A stretch of 9,254 bases of DNA from an uncultured Rickettsiales bacterium (GCA_951801155.1 CATOLK010000038.1:1-9254), one strand, 5' to 3'; counted from the stretch's first letter, positions 1 through 7,667 are shown. Notes: generated by a model from the letters alone, not told the origin. Translations and numbers: made by a program.

Positions 1-33
1 GATTTTCTAGTAAGATAAACTTACAAGAAAATC
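1..33. repeat. Imperfect inverted repeat (hairpin) at the window edge
   Basis: The arm GATTTTCTAGTAAG (1-14) pairs with CTTACAAGAAAATC (20-33) in 13 of 14 positions. The only mismatch is A opposite A at the ninth position, and the loop is ATAAA. This is strong for such an AT-rich region. No T-tract follows on the plus strand (the next bases are TAATCTGG), so it is not a standard plus-strand terminator. It could be a minus-strand terminator whose tail lies outside the window, a palindromic element, or an RNA structure. It overlaps the short open frame at 3-77. Confidence 0.55.
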
Positions 34-77
34 TAATCTGGAATGACGTAAATAATGGAAAATTCAAGAATAAATAA
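3..77 (+). CDS. Possible 3' end of a gene entering from the left
   Basis: The third forward frame is open from the window edge to a TAA at 75-77, giving 24 codons that end ...ENLIWNDVNNGK... and then a lysine-rich tail. The other two forward frames stop within the first 20 bases. The segment includes a Trp codon and reads like protein, and it is less A/T-extreme than the DNA after it, which fits a gene end. Against this, the minus strand also has one open frame here, and the first 33 bases form a hairpin. No family can be assigned from so few residues. If real, it would be convergent with the phosphofructokinase gene. Confidence 0.25.
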   Translation, partial: FSSKINLQENLIWNDVNNGKFKNK

Positions 78-337
78 CCATAAAAATTAATAATTTTAAA
101 ATATGAATAATATTATTTGATACATAAGTAGATAACACCAATTTTATCTGTAGCTTCTCATTTTTATATAAAATAATCACAACATCATATTTTTATATTT
201 AATATCAATATTTTTCAGTATAAAATTTATGTTAATTTTTAATAACTTTTGTTTTTAGTCAAAATTTTTTTATCTAAAAGAAAATTAAACAGTTATATTT
301 TACTTAATAACTAAATAATTTTCTATATAAAATTCTA
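78..337. other. Non-coding AT-rich intergenic region
   Basis: No convincing reading frame on either strand. It contains A/T runs and several short inverted repeats: AGATAA/TTATCT near 130-150, a nested pair ATAACT (242-247)/AGTTAT (291-296) enclosing TTTTAG (253-258)/CTAAAA (274-279), and two small hairpins just after the phosphofructokinase stop. In DNA this AT-rich, most such pairs are expected by chance. No tRNA-like or riboswitch-like structure was recognised. Confidence 0.5.
291..334 (-). terminator. Possible weak terminator of the phosphofructokinase gene
   Basis: Read on the minus strand past the stop codon, two small perfect stems occur: AATTTT/AAAATT (plus-strand 317-322 and 329-334, 6-base loop) and AGTTAT/ATAACT (291-296 and 307-312). 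A T-rich stretch follows (GTTTAATTTTCTTTT on the minus strand). The stems are almost purely A/T, so this is only a candidate. Confidence 0.22.
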
Positions 338-1411
338 TTATTCGTCACCAATATAAATTCCCAAAGATTTTGCTGTTTTTATTAAAAAATCATCTTTATT
401 AACCAATCTATTTCCAGATTTAACTGCTTCATGTAAATCTACATCAGTTATTTTTCCATTTTTTAAAACAACAATTCTTTCATTTTTTCCTTCTAAAAGA
501 CATTCAATAGCATGAAAAGCAAACTCAGCAGCTTCTATTCTATCGTATGCTGTTGGAGTTCCTCCTCTTTGTATATGTCCTAAGATAGTTGTTCTATTCA
601 AGAATCCATTTTCCTCTAGTTTTTTAGAAATATAATTAGCAAAACCGGTGTAACAAGCAACACCACATTTATCAACTACTAGATTTTCACCATTACTAGT
701 TTTACAACCCTCTGCTACAACCATTAAAGCATAACCAATACCACTTTTTTTTACTTCGTTTAATTTTGCAAAAACGTTTTCTAATTTATATGGTATTTCA
801 GGAATTAAACAAACGCAAGCTTCGCCTGCTATAGCAGTATGTAATGCTAAATGACCAGCATCTCTTCCCATAACTTCCATGATCATAATTCTATCATGAC
901 TAAAGGCTGTAGTTTGAAGTCTATCCATCGCATCCATAGTTATATTTCTAGCCGTATCAAAGCCAACAGAATAATCGGTAATAGGTGTATCATTATCAAT
1001 TGTTTTAGGAATACAAACAACATTAATATCGCTACCTTTTGTTAATTCCGAAACAATCAAAGCAGTACCATCGCCACCTACAACAATAAGTGAATCTAAA
1101 CCTAAAGTTTCAACTCCTTTTTTAAAAGCTTTTCTGCTTTCTTCTGATATAACAGTAGCGCCACCATCTCTGTTTTTACTTCTTAAAATAGTACCACCGG
1201 TTCTCATGCAAGAGTAATTATTTTGTAGATCTTTAATTTCAAGTTTTTTATAATTTAGATTAGGATAGAATAATCCATCTGTTCCATTATATATACCATA
1301 AACTTCAATTTCTCTTCCGTTAGCAATCTTAACTACAGAATTTATTATTGCATTTAGTCCAGAACAATCACCTCCTGCTGTAAAAATTCCTATTCTTTTT
1401 ATTTCTTTCAT
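338..1411 (-). CDS. pfkA: 6-phosphofructokinase, predicted ATP-dependent
   Basis: Phosphorylates fructose 6-phosphate to fructose 1,6-bisphosphate, the committed step of glycolysis, in the cytoplasm. The 357-residue product has the full PFK signature: GIFTAGGDCSGLN (8-20, nucleotide loop), GGDGT (112-116), PKTIDND (135-141, with the catalytic base D139), MGRDAGHLA (181-189), PEIPY (204-208) and GHIQRGG (278-284) for sugar phosphate. Gly115 and Lys136 correspond to E. coli Gly104 and Gly124. Known members with Gly at the first site and Lys at the second are mostly ATP users of the longer 'group III' type, whereas PPi enzymes carry Asp at the first site; so ATP is predicted, not shown. An in-frame ATG at 1429 would add MYTFLY. 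I chose 1411 because MKEIKRIG aligns with the usual N-terminus. Neither start has a Shine-Dalgarno sequence. Monocistronic, divergent from the next gene. Family call is very secure. Confidence 0.95.
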   Translation of the reverse strand: MKEIKRIGIFTAGGDCSGLNAIINSVVKIANGREIEVYGIYNGTDGLFYPNLNYKKLEIKDLQNNYSCMRTGGTILRSKNRDGGATVISEESRKAFKKGVETLGLDSLIVVGGDGTALIVSELTKGSDINVVCIPKTIDNDTPITDYSVGFDTARNITMDAMDRLQTTAFSHDRIMIMEVMGRDAGHLALHTAIAGEACVCLIPEIPYKLENVFAKLNEVKKSGIGYALMVVAEGCKTSNGENLVVDKCGVACYTGFANYISKKLEENGFLNRTTILGHIQRGGTPTAYDRIEAAEFAFHAIECLLEGKNERIVVLKNGKITDVDLHEAVKSGNRLVNKDDFLIKTAKSLGIYIGDE

Positions 1412-1439
1412 ATATAAAAAAGTATACATTATTTTTTAT

Positions 1440-1467
1440 AAAATATAAATAAATAATTAAAAATCAA
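1440..1467 (-). promoter_or_regulatory. Weak candidate promoter for phosphofructokinase
   Basis: On the minus strand, TTGATT (plus 1462-1467) lies 16 bases upstream of TATTTT (plus 1440-1445). Matches to the sigma-70 consensus are 4/6 and 4/6. Transcription would start near 1433, giving a leader of about 20 bases to the ATG at 1411 but almost none to the ATG at 1429, which mildly favours 1411. Chance matches are common in such DNA. Confidence 0.2.
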
Positions 1468-1486
1468 TTATTTTTTTGTAATTGAT
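1463..1486. repeat. Perfect 8-base inverted repeat, possible operator
   Basis: ATCAATTA (1463-1470) and TAATTGAT (1479-1486) are exact reverse complements separated by 8 bases (TTTTTTTG). The proximal arm overlaps the candidate -35 of the phosphofructokinase promoter, a position typical of operators. It could also be a chance A/T palindrome. Confidence 0.25.
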
Positions 1487-1693
1487 ATAAGTATTATGGC
1501 TTAAAATATTTATAAATATAAATTTTATTAGTTGTATTTTATTTTTGTATAGTTAAATTTTTTATTTAGTAAATATCTTTTTTATATACATTTACTATTT
1601 TAATATTGAAAAAATTACTTATTGATTTTTATTATAAAAATAACAAATTTATTGAAAATAAAAAATAAATAGTAAAAGTTAAATACTTATCTA

Positions 1694-1721
1694 TTGATTT
1701 TTAAAAAATAATTTATATCAT
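1694..1721 (+). promoter_or_regulatory. Candidate sigma-70 promoter of the 687-residue gene
   Basis: TTGATT (1694-1699; 4/6 to TTGACA), a 16-base spacer, then TATCAT (1716-1721; 5/6 to TATAAT). A start near 1728 would give a leader of about 22 bases containing the AAGGAG ribosome binding site. The geometry is good, but AT-rich background lowers the value of the match. Confidence 0.35.
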
Positions 1722-1738
1722 AATTTCTGTTATTAATT

Positions 1739-1744
1739 AAGGAG
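1739..1744 (+). promoter_or_regulatory. Shine-Dalgarno sequence fixing the start at 1751
   Basis: AAGGAG lies 6 bases before the ATG at 1751, ideal spacing for a bacterial ribosome binding site. It is the only strong Shine-Dalgarno sequence seen in the window, so translation of this unrecognised gene is well supported. Confidence 0.75.
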
Positions 1745-1750
1745 AAAGAA

Positions 1751-3814
1751 ATGTCAGATATTATACAAAAAAAATTCTTAAAAATAATACAAAAATGTGA
1801 TAGAACTATTGAAGATTTGTCTGAAAAAGAAAAAATTTATAATCTTATAGAAAATAATGAAAGCTTTAGAGGTAAAATGAAAAAATTACTTAAAAGTTAT
1901 AACGATACTAAGAATGAATCTATTAATGATAATTTTATATTATCTCTTTCTAATTTTTATTTAAAAAGAAATGAAAAAGATGATTCAAAAACTGCAAAAG
2001 AATGCCTTAGTAAAATTGCTAATAAAAATGATTTAGAATATAAAATTCAAGAAATTAAATATTTAAAATTAGAAAATGAAATCGAAGAAGCCATAAACAA
2101 ATATAAAAGTTTTATAGTAAATTTTTATCAAGCAGAAAATTTATATAAAATGTCAGAGTCTTTTGCAGAAGTAAAAGAAATTGTTGAAGATGATATTGAA
2201 GATTTTAAATCATTATGCAAAGTTATTAATCCAAAAGTTTCCAGAATTACATCTAAAGATATAAAATTAGCCGTTGAATCTTATTTTAAATATGCTGAAG
2301 AAGAGGTAAAAAATATTTTAGAAAGTAATAGCCAAAATAAAGAAGAAGAATTAAACAATCTTTTTAAAAATATTGGTCAAAATATAGATAGAATAAAAGG
2401 AGATTTTTCTGAAGTAAATGATAAAAATGATTTATTTGCTAATTTTTATACATTTATATCTATGGAAGATTCAACTTTTGTTATGGAAAATCCAAGTTAT
2501 GAATTTCTTAAAATGCTAGAAACATTCGTAAAAAAAGGTAATGTTAATTGCTATGGATTTTTATATAATAGTCTTAGAGCAATAAAAGATTCAAATCAAA
2601 ATATTTTTAATTTAAAAAACAATAAAGAAAATTTATTAAGAGAGTGTTATGCTAAATATAATTCTCATTTTTTTGCTATGGAACTATTGCCTTTTGCTCT
2701 TAAAACAGAAAATATTAATGAAACAAAAGAAATATTTTGCGAATACAAAAAACGTCTCGAATCAAAAAAAGAAAACAAAAGTGTTTTTTATCCCGCTTGT
2801 TTCGAAATGTATAGATTATTTAATAATATAAGTGAAGATAAAAATATAAGTATTACAAACATAAAAAATTTTGAAGAAGAAATAAAAAATTTATGTGATT
2901 TATATCCCTATGGTTTTAATTATGGAAATAGTGATATAACAGATTATTATAATATTATTTTAAATAGAAAAGAATTTTTAAATATTTTTGAAAATTTTAA
3001 AGAAGAAAATACTTCCGAATTAACAGATGATTTAAAATCAAAATCTTTTATTAATTTCTGTCAAGATTTAAGACAAAGTGATAAAATAACAAGTAAATTA
3101 GAAGATTTTTTTACAAAAATAATTGATAATAAGGATCGATTTGAATATTATATTTTTGATATACGTAAATCTGAGCTTGAAAAATTAGAAGAATTATGTC
3201 CAAGATTTAAAGGTAAAACAGCCGAATTATTAAGCGAAAAAATATTTGAAAAATTTGATCAAAATATAGATTTTATTAATATTTGCTTAAGTGGTGGAGA
3301 AATAGATAAAGATACGGAAAAGAAAATAAATAGAACATTAAGTAGTTTAACGATGATTGTTGATAAAATATCAGAAAAAAAACTTAATTTTCCTCAGGAA
3401 AAAAAAGATAAATTAAAAGATTTATTTAATAATTTAAAAAATAATAGTAATATTCCTGAAAATTCTGAAATTATAAATTATGAAAATAAATTAGAAGAAA
3501 TTGATTTTAAAAATAATTTAGAATTTATAAATAATATTTTTAGTGAAAGTGTAGAAATAACGACTGAGGAAGAAAATAGTAAAAAAATAAATAATTTAAT
3601 GGAATTTATAAATGAAGCGAAAAATGAAAAAATAGAAAATCTCAAAATTTACAAAGAAGGATTAAAAAAATTATTTAATAATTTAGAAAATACAAAAAAT
3701 CAAACATTATTTAATATGATAAACGAAGAACAGAAAAATGATTTAAATAATTTAAAAAGTGTAATTAATGATATTAATTTTAGTTTAAGTAGATCTAATT
3801 CTTTGGCACAATAA
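1751..3814 (+). CDS. Unrecognised 687-residue helical protein
   Basis: I do not recognise a family. The protein is dominated by Lys, Asn, Glu, Ile, Leu and Phe, and I find no Trp in 687 residues. There is no signal peptide or membrane segment (N-terminus MSDIIQKKFLKII), so it is probably soluble and cytoplasmic, or secreted by a route without a cleaved signal. Amphipathic helix patterns run throughout. The parts around 60-145 and 295-385 look weakly like helical-hairpin (TPR-like) repeats, and the last third is charged and coiled-coil-like. Two segments, 524-562 and 611-645, share KKIN...LFNNL and may be a duplication. The start is set by AAGGAG at 1739. It has its own candidate promoter and a terminator at 3855, so it is a single-gene unit. 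Possible roles include structural protein, effector or scaffold, but the sequence supports none of these specifically. That it is a real gene is secure. Confidence 0.85.
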   Translation: MSDIIQKKFLKIIQKCDRTIEDLSEKEKIYNLIENNESFRGKMKKLLKSYNDTKNESINDNFILSLSNFYLKRNEKDDSKTAKECLSKIANKNDLEYKIQEIKYLKLENEIEEAINKYKSFIVNFYQAENLYKMSESFAEVKEIVEDDIEDFKSLCKVINPKVSRITSKDIKLAVESYFKYAEEEVKNILESNSQNKEEELNNLFKNIGQNIDRIKGDFSEVNDKNDLFANFYTFISMEDSTFVMENPSYEFLKMLETFVKKGNVNCYGFLYNSLRAIKDSNQNIFNLKNNKENLLRECYAKYNSHFFAMELLPFALKTENINETKEIFCEYKKRLESKKENKSVFYPACFEMYRLFNNISEDKNISITNIKNFEEEIKNLCDLYPYGFNYGNSDITDYYNIILNRKEFLNIFENFKEENTSELTDDLKSKSFINFCQDLRQSDKITSKLEDFFTKIIDNKDRFEYYIFDIRKSELEKLEELCPRFKGKTAELLSEKIFEKFDQNIDFINICLSGGEIDKDTEKKINRTLSSLTMIVDKISEKKLNFPQEKKDKLKDLFNNLKNNSNIPENSEIINYENKLEEIDFKNNLEFINNIFSESVEITTEEENSKKINNLMEFINEAKNEKIENLKIYKEGLKKLFNNLENTKNQTLFNMINEEQKNDLNNLKSVINDINFSLSRSNSLAQ
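3320..3685 (+). repeat. Possible internal duplication in the 687-residue protein
   Basis: Residues 524-562 begin KKIN and end DLFNNL. Residues 611-645 begin KKIN and end KLFNNL. The two ends are 83-87 residues apart, with Leu/Ile-rich heptad-like sequence between the motifs. The DNA TTATTTAATAATTTA occurs in both FNNL segments. The low-complexity Lys/Asn composition means convergence is possible, so the duplication is tentative. Confidence 0.3.
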
Positions 3815-3854
3815 AACATAAAAAAGCTAATTAATTATTTATTAAAATATAAAC

Positions 3855-3899
3855 AATGAACTAAAAAATTTATTTTTATTTTAGTTCATTTTCTTCTAA
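3855..3899 (+). terminator. Intrinsic terminator after the 687-residue gene
   Basis: AATGAACTAAAA (3855-3866) pairs perfectly with TTTTAGTTCATT (3879-3890) across a 12-base loop, followed by TTCTTCT. The 12-bp stem begins 40 bases after the stop. It is GC-poor for a terminator, but by far the best structure in this gap, and it separates the gene from PFOR. Confidence 0.6.
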
Positions 3900-4000
3900 A
3901 AAATTTTTTTCATATAAAAAAGTTTAAACAATAAAAAAATAAAATATAAATAAAAATTCGAAAATTTTCTTGCAATTAATTTTTAGTTATTCTAAAATTT

Positions 4001-4028
4001 TTAACCATAAAAGAATATTAATTATAAT
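4001..4028 (+). promoter_or_regulatory. Candidate promoter of PFOR
   Basis: TTAACC (4001-4006; 4/6 to TTGACA), a 16-base spacer and a perfect TATAAT (4023-4028). A second TATAAT occurs at 4036-4041 without a good -35. A start near 4035 gives a leader of about 43 bases. A short palindrome, TTTTAG (3981-3986)/CTAAAA (3992-3997), sits just upstream of the -35. Confidence 0.45.
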
Positions 4029-4077
4029 ACAAGTTTATAATATGATTTGTATTTTTATTAATTAAAAAACTTAAAGA

Positions 4078-7000
4078 ATGTCGAAAAAAATTGAAAAAAT
4101 TCCAATAGACGGCAATGAAGCAGTAGCCAGAATTGCCTATAAATTAAGTGATGTTTTCACAATTTATCCTATTACTCCTTCTTCTCCAATGGCTGAGTTA
4201 TCTGAACAATTCAGTGCAAAGGGTGATAAGAATATTTTTGGTTTAAAACCAACAGTAACAGAAATGCAAAGTGAAGCTGGTGCAGCTGGTGCTTTACATG
4301 GAGCTTTACAAACTGGAAGTTTAGCATCTACTTTTACTTGTTCTCAAGGACTTTTATTAATGATTCCAAATATGTATAAAATTGCAGGTGAATTAAATGC
4401 CTGTGTTATGCATATAGCAGCAAGAAGTTTAGCAACTCAAGGATTATCAATATTTGGTGATCATCAAGATGTTATGAGTGTTAGACAATGTGGTTTTGCT
4501 ATGATATCTAGTGGTTCAGTTCAAGAAGCTCATGATACTGCATTAATAGCACATTTAGCAACTTTAAAGTCAAGAGTTCCATTTATAAATTTCTTTGATG
4601 GTTTTAGAACTTCTCATGAAATTAATAAAATTGAATTAATTGATGATGAAACTATAAAATCTTTATTGGATGAGAAAGCTATTATAGAACATAGAAAAAG
4701 AGGATTAAATCCTACTGAACCTGTAATGAGAGGAACAGCACAAAATCCAGATGTTTATTTCCAAGGAAGAGAAATTTCTAACAAGAATTATAATGAAATT
4801 CCAGCAATAGTACAAGAATATTTTGATGAATTTGCAAAATTAACTGGCAGACAATATCATTTATTTGACTATTATGGCAATAAAGATGCTGAAAGAATTG
4901 TTATAATTTTAGGATCTGGAGTACAAGCAGTAAAAGAAGTTGTAGAAACATTGAAAGATGAAAAAATTGGTGTTCTACAAGTTAGATTGTATAGACCATT
5001 TTCAGCAAAAGATTTTGTAAAAGCTATTCCAGCTTCTGTTAAAAAAATTGCAGTTTTAGATAGAACAAAAGAACCTGGTAGTTTGGGTGAACCTTTATAT
5101 TTAGATGTTGTTTCAGCTCTAGCAGAAGAAGGTAGAGAAGGAATAAAAGTTGTAGGTGGAAGATATGGTTTATCTTCAAAAGAATTTACTCCATCTATGG
5201 TAAAAGGTATTTTTGATGAATTAAAAAAATCAGAACCAAAAAATCACTTTACTGTTGGTATAGTTGATGATTTAACTCATACAAATATTGAATATACTAA
5301 TGATTTTGTAGTTAAAAAAGACGATGTAAAAGAAGCTATATTCTTTGGTTTAGGAAGTGATGGAACTGTTGGTGCAAATAAAAATACTATTAAAATTATT
5401 TGCGATAGAGATGAATATTATGGTCAAGCTTATTTCGTTTATGACTCTAAAAAATCTGGTTCCATAACAGAATCTCATTTAAGATTTGGAAAAAACAAAA
5501 TTGATTCCACTTACTTAGTACAAAAAGCTGATTTTATAGGTTGTCATCAATTTAATTTCTTATTTAAAATCGATATTTTAGGAAGAATTAAAGATGGTGG
5601 AACTTTGTTGATAAATACTCACTATTCTAAAGATGAAATTTGGAATCAATTACCAAAAGTAGTTCAAGAAATAATTATAGATAAAAATGTTAATTTATAT
5701 GTAATAGATGCCTATGAAGTGGCTGAAAAAGCAAATATGGGTGCTAGAATTAATACTATAATGCAAACTTGTTTCTTTAAATTAGCAGAAGTTATTGATC
5801 CAAATGAAGCAATAGATGAAATTAAAAAAGCTATTGTAAAAACCTATAGTAAAAAAGGTCAAGAAATAGTTGATAATAATATGAAAGCTGTTGATGGTAG
5901 CTTAAGTAATCTTTATAAAGTTGATTATCCTAAAGAAGTTACAAGTAATCTTCAATTAGAAAACAAAATTCCAGCTGATGCTCCTGAATTCGTTAAAAAT
6001 TTCACTGCAAAATTAATAGCTGGAAAAGGTGAAGAAATAAAAGTTTCTGAAATGTCTTTAGATGGAACTTTCCCAACAGATACAACAAAATATGAAAAAA
6101 GAGATATAGCTGATAAAATTGCAGTTTGGGATCAATCAAAATGTATTGAATGTGGTCAATGTGTAATGGCTTGTCCTCATTCTTGTTTAGAAGCAAAAGT
6201 TTATACAAAAGATCAATTAGAAAATGCTCCTTCTTGCTTTAAATTTAAAGAAGTAGTTGGTGATAAAACTGGTGAAAAAAAATATACAATTCAAATTTCT
6301 CCAGAAGATTGTACTGGTTGTTCTATTTGTGCTTTAACTTGTCCAGTTCAAGCTATTTCTATGGTTCATAAAAATGAAGTTATTGAAGACTCAAAGAAAA
6401 ACGTAACATTCTTTAATACTTTAAAGGGTGAAGAAGTTGAAGATCCAAAAAATATTAAAGATTTACAATTCAAAGATTCTTTATTTAAATATTCTGGTGC
6501 TTGTGCTGGTTGTGGTGAAACCCCATATTTATCATTAGCTACAAAATTATTTGGTGATAGAATGATAGTTGCTAATGCAACTGGTTGTTCTTCAATTTAT
6601 GGTGGAAATTTACCAACAACTCCATGGTCCAAAAATAAAGAAGGACACGGTCCAGCTTGGTCTAACTCATTATTTGAAGATAATGCAGAATTTGGACTTG
6701 GTTTTGCTTTAAGTCAAGAAACGCAAAGAGAAGAAGCAATAACTTTATTAGAAACATTAAAAGCAGAATTAGGCGAAAATTTAGTTAATGAAATTATTGA
6801 AAATTCAACTAAAACATCTGATTCCGAAGTAAAAGCTCAAAGAGTTAGAATTAATGAAACTAAAGAAAAATTAGCTAAAATAAATACTTTTGAAGCATTA
6901 CATTTGGCATCTATTATAGATGTTATGTTGCAAAGAAGTGTTTGGATAGTTGGTGGTGATGGTTGGGCTTACGATATTGGTTTTGGCGGTCTAGATCACG

Positions 7001-7584
7001 TAATAGCAAGTGGAAAAAATGTAAATATACTTGTTATGGATACGGAAGTTTATTCAAATACTGGTGGACAAGCTTCAAAAGCTACAAATATGGGTGCATC
7101 TGCAAAATTTGCTGTTAATGGAAAACACACAAATAAAAAAGATTTAGGTGCAATAGCTATGTCTTATGATAATGTTTATGTAGCTCAAGTTGCTATAAGG
7201 GGAAATCCTTTACAAACTATGAAAGCATTTAAAGAAGCAGAGGCTCATAATGGACCATCAATTATAATTGGTTATTCTTCTTGTATAGCTCATGGTGCTC
7301 CACTAGAAAAAAGTATTGAGCAACAGAAAAATGCTGTTGAAAGTGGTTTATGGATGTTATATAGATATAATCCAGATTTAATAGATCAAGGAAAAGCTCC
7401 TTTACAAATAGATAGTAAAGTGCCAAATCTTGATAAGTTGGAAACATATTTGTATGCTGAAACAAGATATAGTTATATTAAAAAAACTAATCCGGAATAT
7501 GCTGTTTTGGCTGTTGAAGGATTGAAAAACCATATTAATAGAAGATGGGAAAAATATAATTTGCTTGCTAAAAATAATTTTTAA
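4078..7584 (+). CDS. nifJ: Pyruvate:ferredoxin (flavodoxin) oxidoreductase
   Basis: Cytoplasmic, oxygen-sensitive enzyme converting pyruvate and CoA to acetyl-CoA, CO2 and reduced ferredoxin or flavodoxin. At 1168 residues it is a full-length single-chain PFOR with all domains in order. The pyruvate-binding N-terminal domain has YPITPSSPMAE (30-40), E66 and HIAARS (R116). A central domain and the CoA-binding gamma-type domain follow. The two-cluster ferredoxin domain has C689/C692/C695/C699 and C745/C748/C751/C755. The thiamine diphosphate domain has GGDGWAYDIG (959-968) and DTEVYSNTGG (988-997). The proximal [4Fe-4S] cysteines C809, C812, C837 and C1069 are all present, so the enzyme should be intact. 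The start is certain: a TAA at 4072 in the same frame precedes the ATG, and the N-terminus matches the family. No real Shine-Dalgarno is visible. Monocistronic, with its own candidate promoter and strong terminator. It indicates anaerobic pyruvate metabolism; together with phosphofructokinase it outlines sugar fermentation. Confidence 0.97.
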   Translation: MSKKIEKIPIDGNEAVARIAYKLSDVFTIYPITPSSPMAELSEQFSAKGDKNIFGLKPTVTEMQSEAGAAGALHGALQTGSLASTFTCSQGLLLMIPNMYKIAGELNACVMHIAARSLATQGLSIFGDHQDVMSVRQCGFAMISSGSVQEAHDTALIAHLATLKSRVPFINFFDGFRTSHEINKIELIDDETIKSLLDEKAIIEHRKRGLNPTEPVMRGTAQNPDVYFQGREISNKNYNEIPAIVQEYFDEFAKLTGRQYHLFDYYGNKDAERIVIILGSGVQAVKEVVETLKDEKIGVLQVRLYRPFSAKDFVKAIPASVKKIAVLDRTKEPGSLGEPLYLDVVSALAEEGREGIKVVGGRYGLSSKEFTPSMVKGIFDELKKSEPKNHFTVGIVDDLTHTNIEYTNDFVVKKDDVKEAIFFGLGSDGTVGANKNTIKIICDRDEYYGQAYFVYDSKKSGSITESHLRFGKNKIDSTYLVQKADFIGCHQFNFLFKIDILGRIKDGGTLLINTHYSKDEIWNQLPKVVQEIIIDKNVNLYVIDAYEVAEKANMGARINTIMQTCFFKLAEVIDPNEAIDEIKKAIVKTYSKKGQEIVDNNMKAVDGSLSNLYKVDYPKEVTSNLQLENKIPADAPEFVKNFTAKLIAGKGEEIKVSEMSLDGTFPTDTTKYEKRDIADKIAVWDQSKCIECGQCVMACPHSCLEAKVYTKDQLENAPSCFKFKEVVGDKTGEKKYTIQISPEDCTGCSICALTCPVQAISMVHKNEVIEDSKKNVTFFNTLKGEEVEDPKNIKDLQFKDSLFKYSGACAGCGETPYLSLATKLFGDRMIVANATGCSSIYGGNLPTTPWSKNKEGHGPAWSNSLFEDNAEFGLGFALSQETQREEAITLLETLKAELGENLVNEIIENSTKTSDSEVKAQRVRINETKEKLAKINTFEALHLASIIDVMLQRSVWIVGGDGWAYDIGFGGLDHVIASGKNVNILVMDTEVYSNTGGQASKATNMGASAKFAVNGKHTNKKDLGAIAMSYDNVYVAQVAIRGNPLQTMKAFKEAEAHNGPSIIIGYSSCIAHGAPLEKSIEQQKNAVESGLWMLYRYNPDLIDQGKAPLQIDSKVPNLDKLETYLYAETRYSYIKKTNPEYAVLAVEGLKNHINRRWEKYNLLAKNNF

Positions 7585-7617
7585 TTTTAAGTAAGTAATT
7601 CTCAAAAATACAATGAT

Positions 7618-7648
7618 AATCCCTCTTTAAAAAAGAGGGATTTTGTTT
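7618..7648 (+). terminator. Strong intrinsic terminator of PFOR
   Basis: AATCCCTCTTT (7618-7628) and AAAGAGGGATT (7632-7642) form a perfect 11-bp stem with an AAA loop, followed by TTGTTT. The G/C block CCCTC/GAGGG is striking against the A/T background. It begins 34 bases after the PFOR stop. On the minus strand no T-tract follows, so it acts mainly on PFOR. Confidence 0.9.
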
Positions 7649-7667
7649 AATCAGTAAAAATTATTTT

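Larger units (their letters stand above)
1430..1750. other. Divergent AT-rich intergenic region with promoters
   Basis: About 320 bases between two divergently transcribed genes, nearly all A and T, with no supported reading frame. It holds a candidate minus-strand promoter near 1440-1467, a candidate plus-strand promoter at 1694-1721, an 8-base perfect inverted repeat at 1463-1486, and the ribosome binding site of the downstream gene. The middle (about 1500-1680) shows only A/T runs, in which I see nothing specific. Confidence 0.55.

Noticed and set aside
253..279. Recurring TTTTAG...CTAAAA palindromes (253-279, 3981-3997, and inside the stem at 3863-3884)
   Set aside because: Six-base A/T-dominated pairs are expected often by chance here. 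Spacing differs each time and orientation is inverted in the terminator.
851..1045. Plus-strand 64-codon frame within the phosphofructokinase gene
   Set aside because: It is antisense to the conserved catalytic core of an unmistakable gene.
2649..2831. 60-codon plus-strand frame inside the orphan gene
   Set aside because: It is a shifted-frame shadow of the long frame, which has a good ribosome binding site.
6002..6208. Minus-strand frames inside PFOR (also near 7262-7605)
   Set aside because: They are antisense to intact, conserved PFOR domains and have no start signals.
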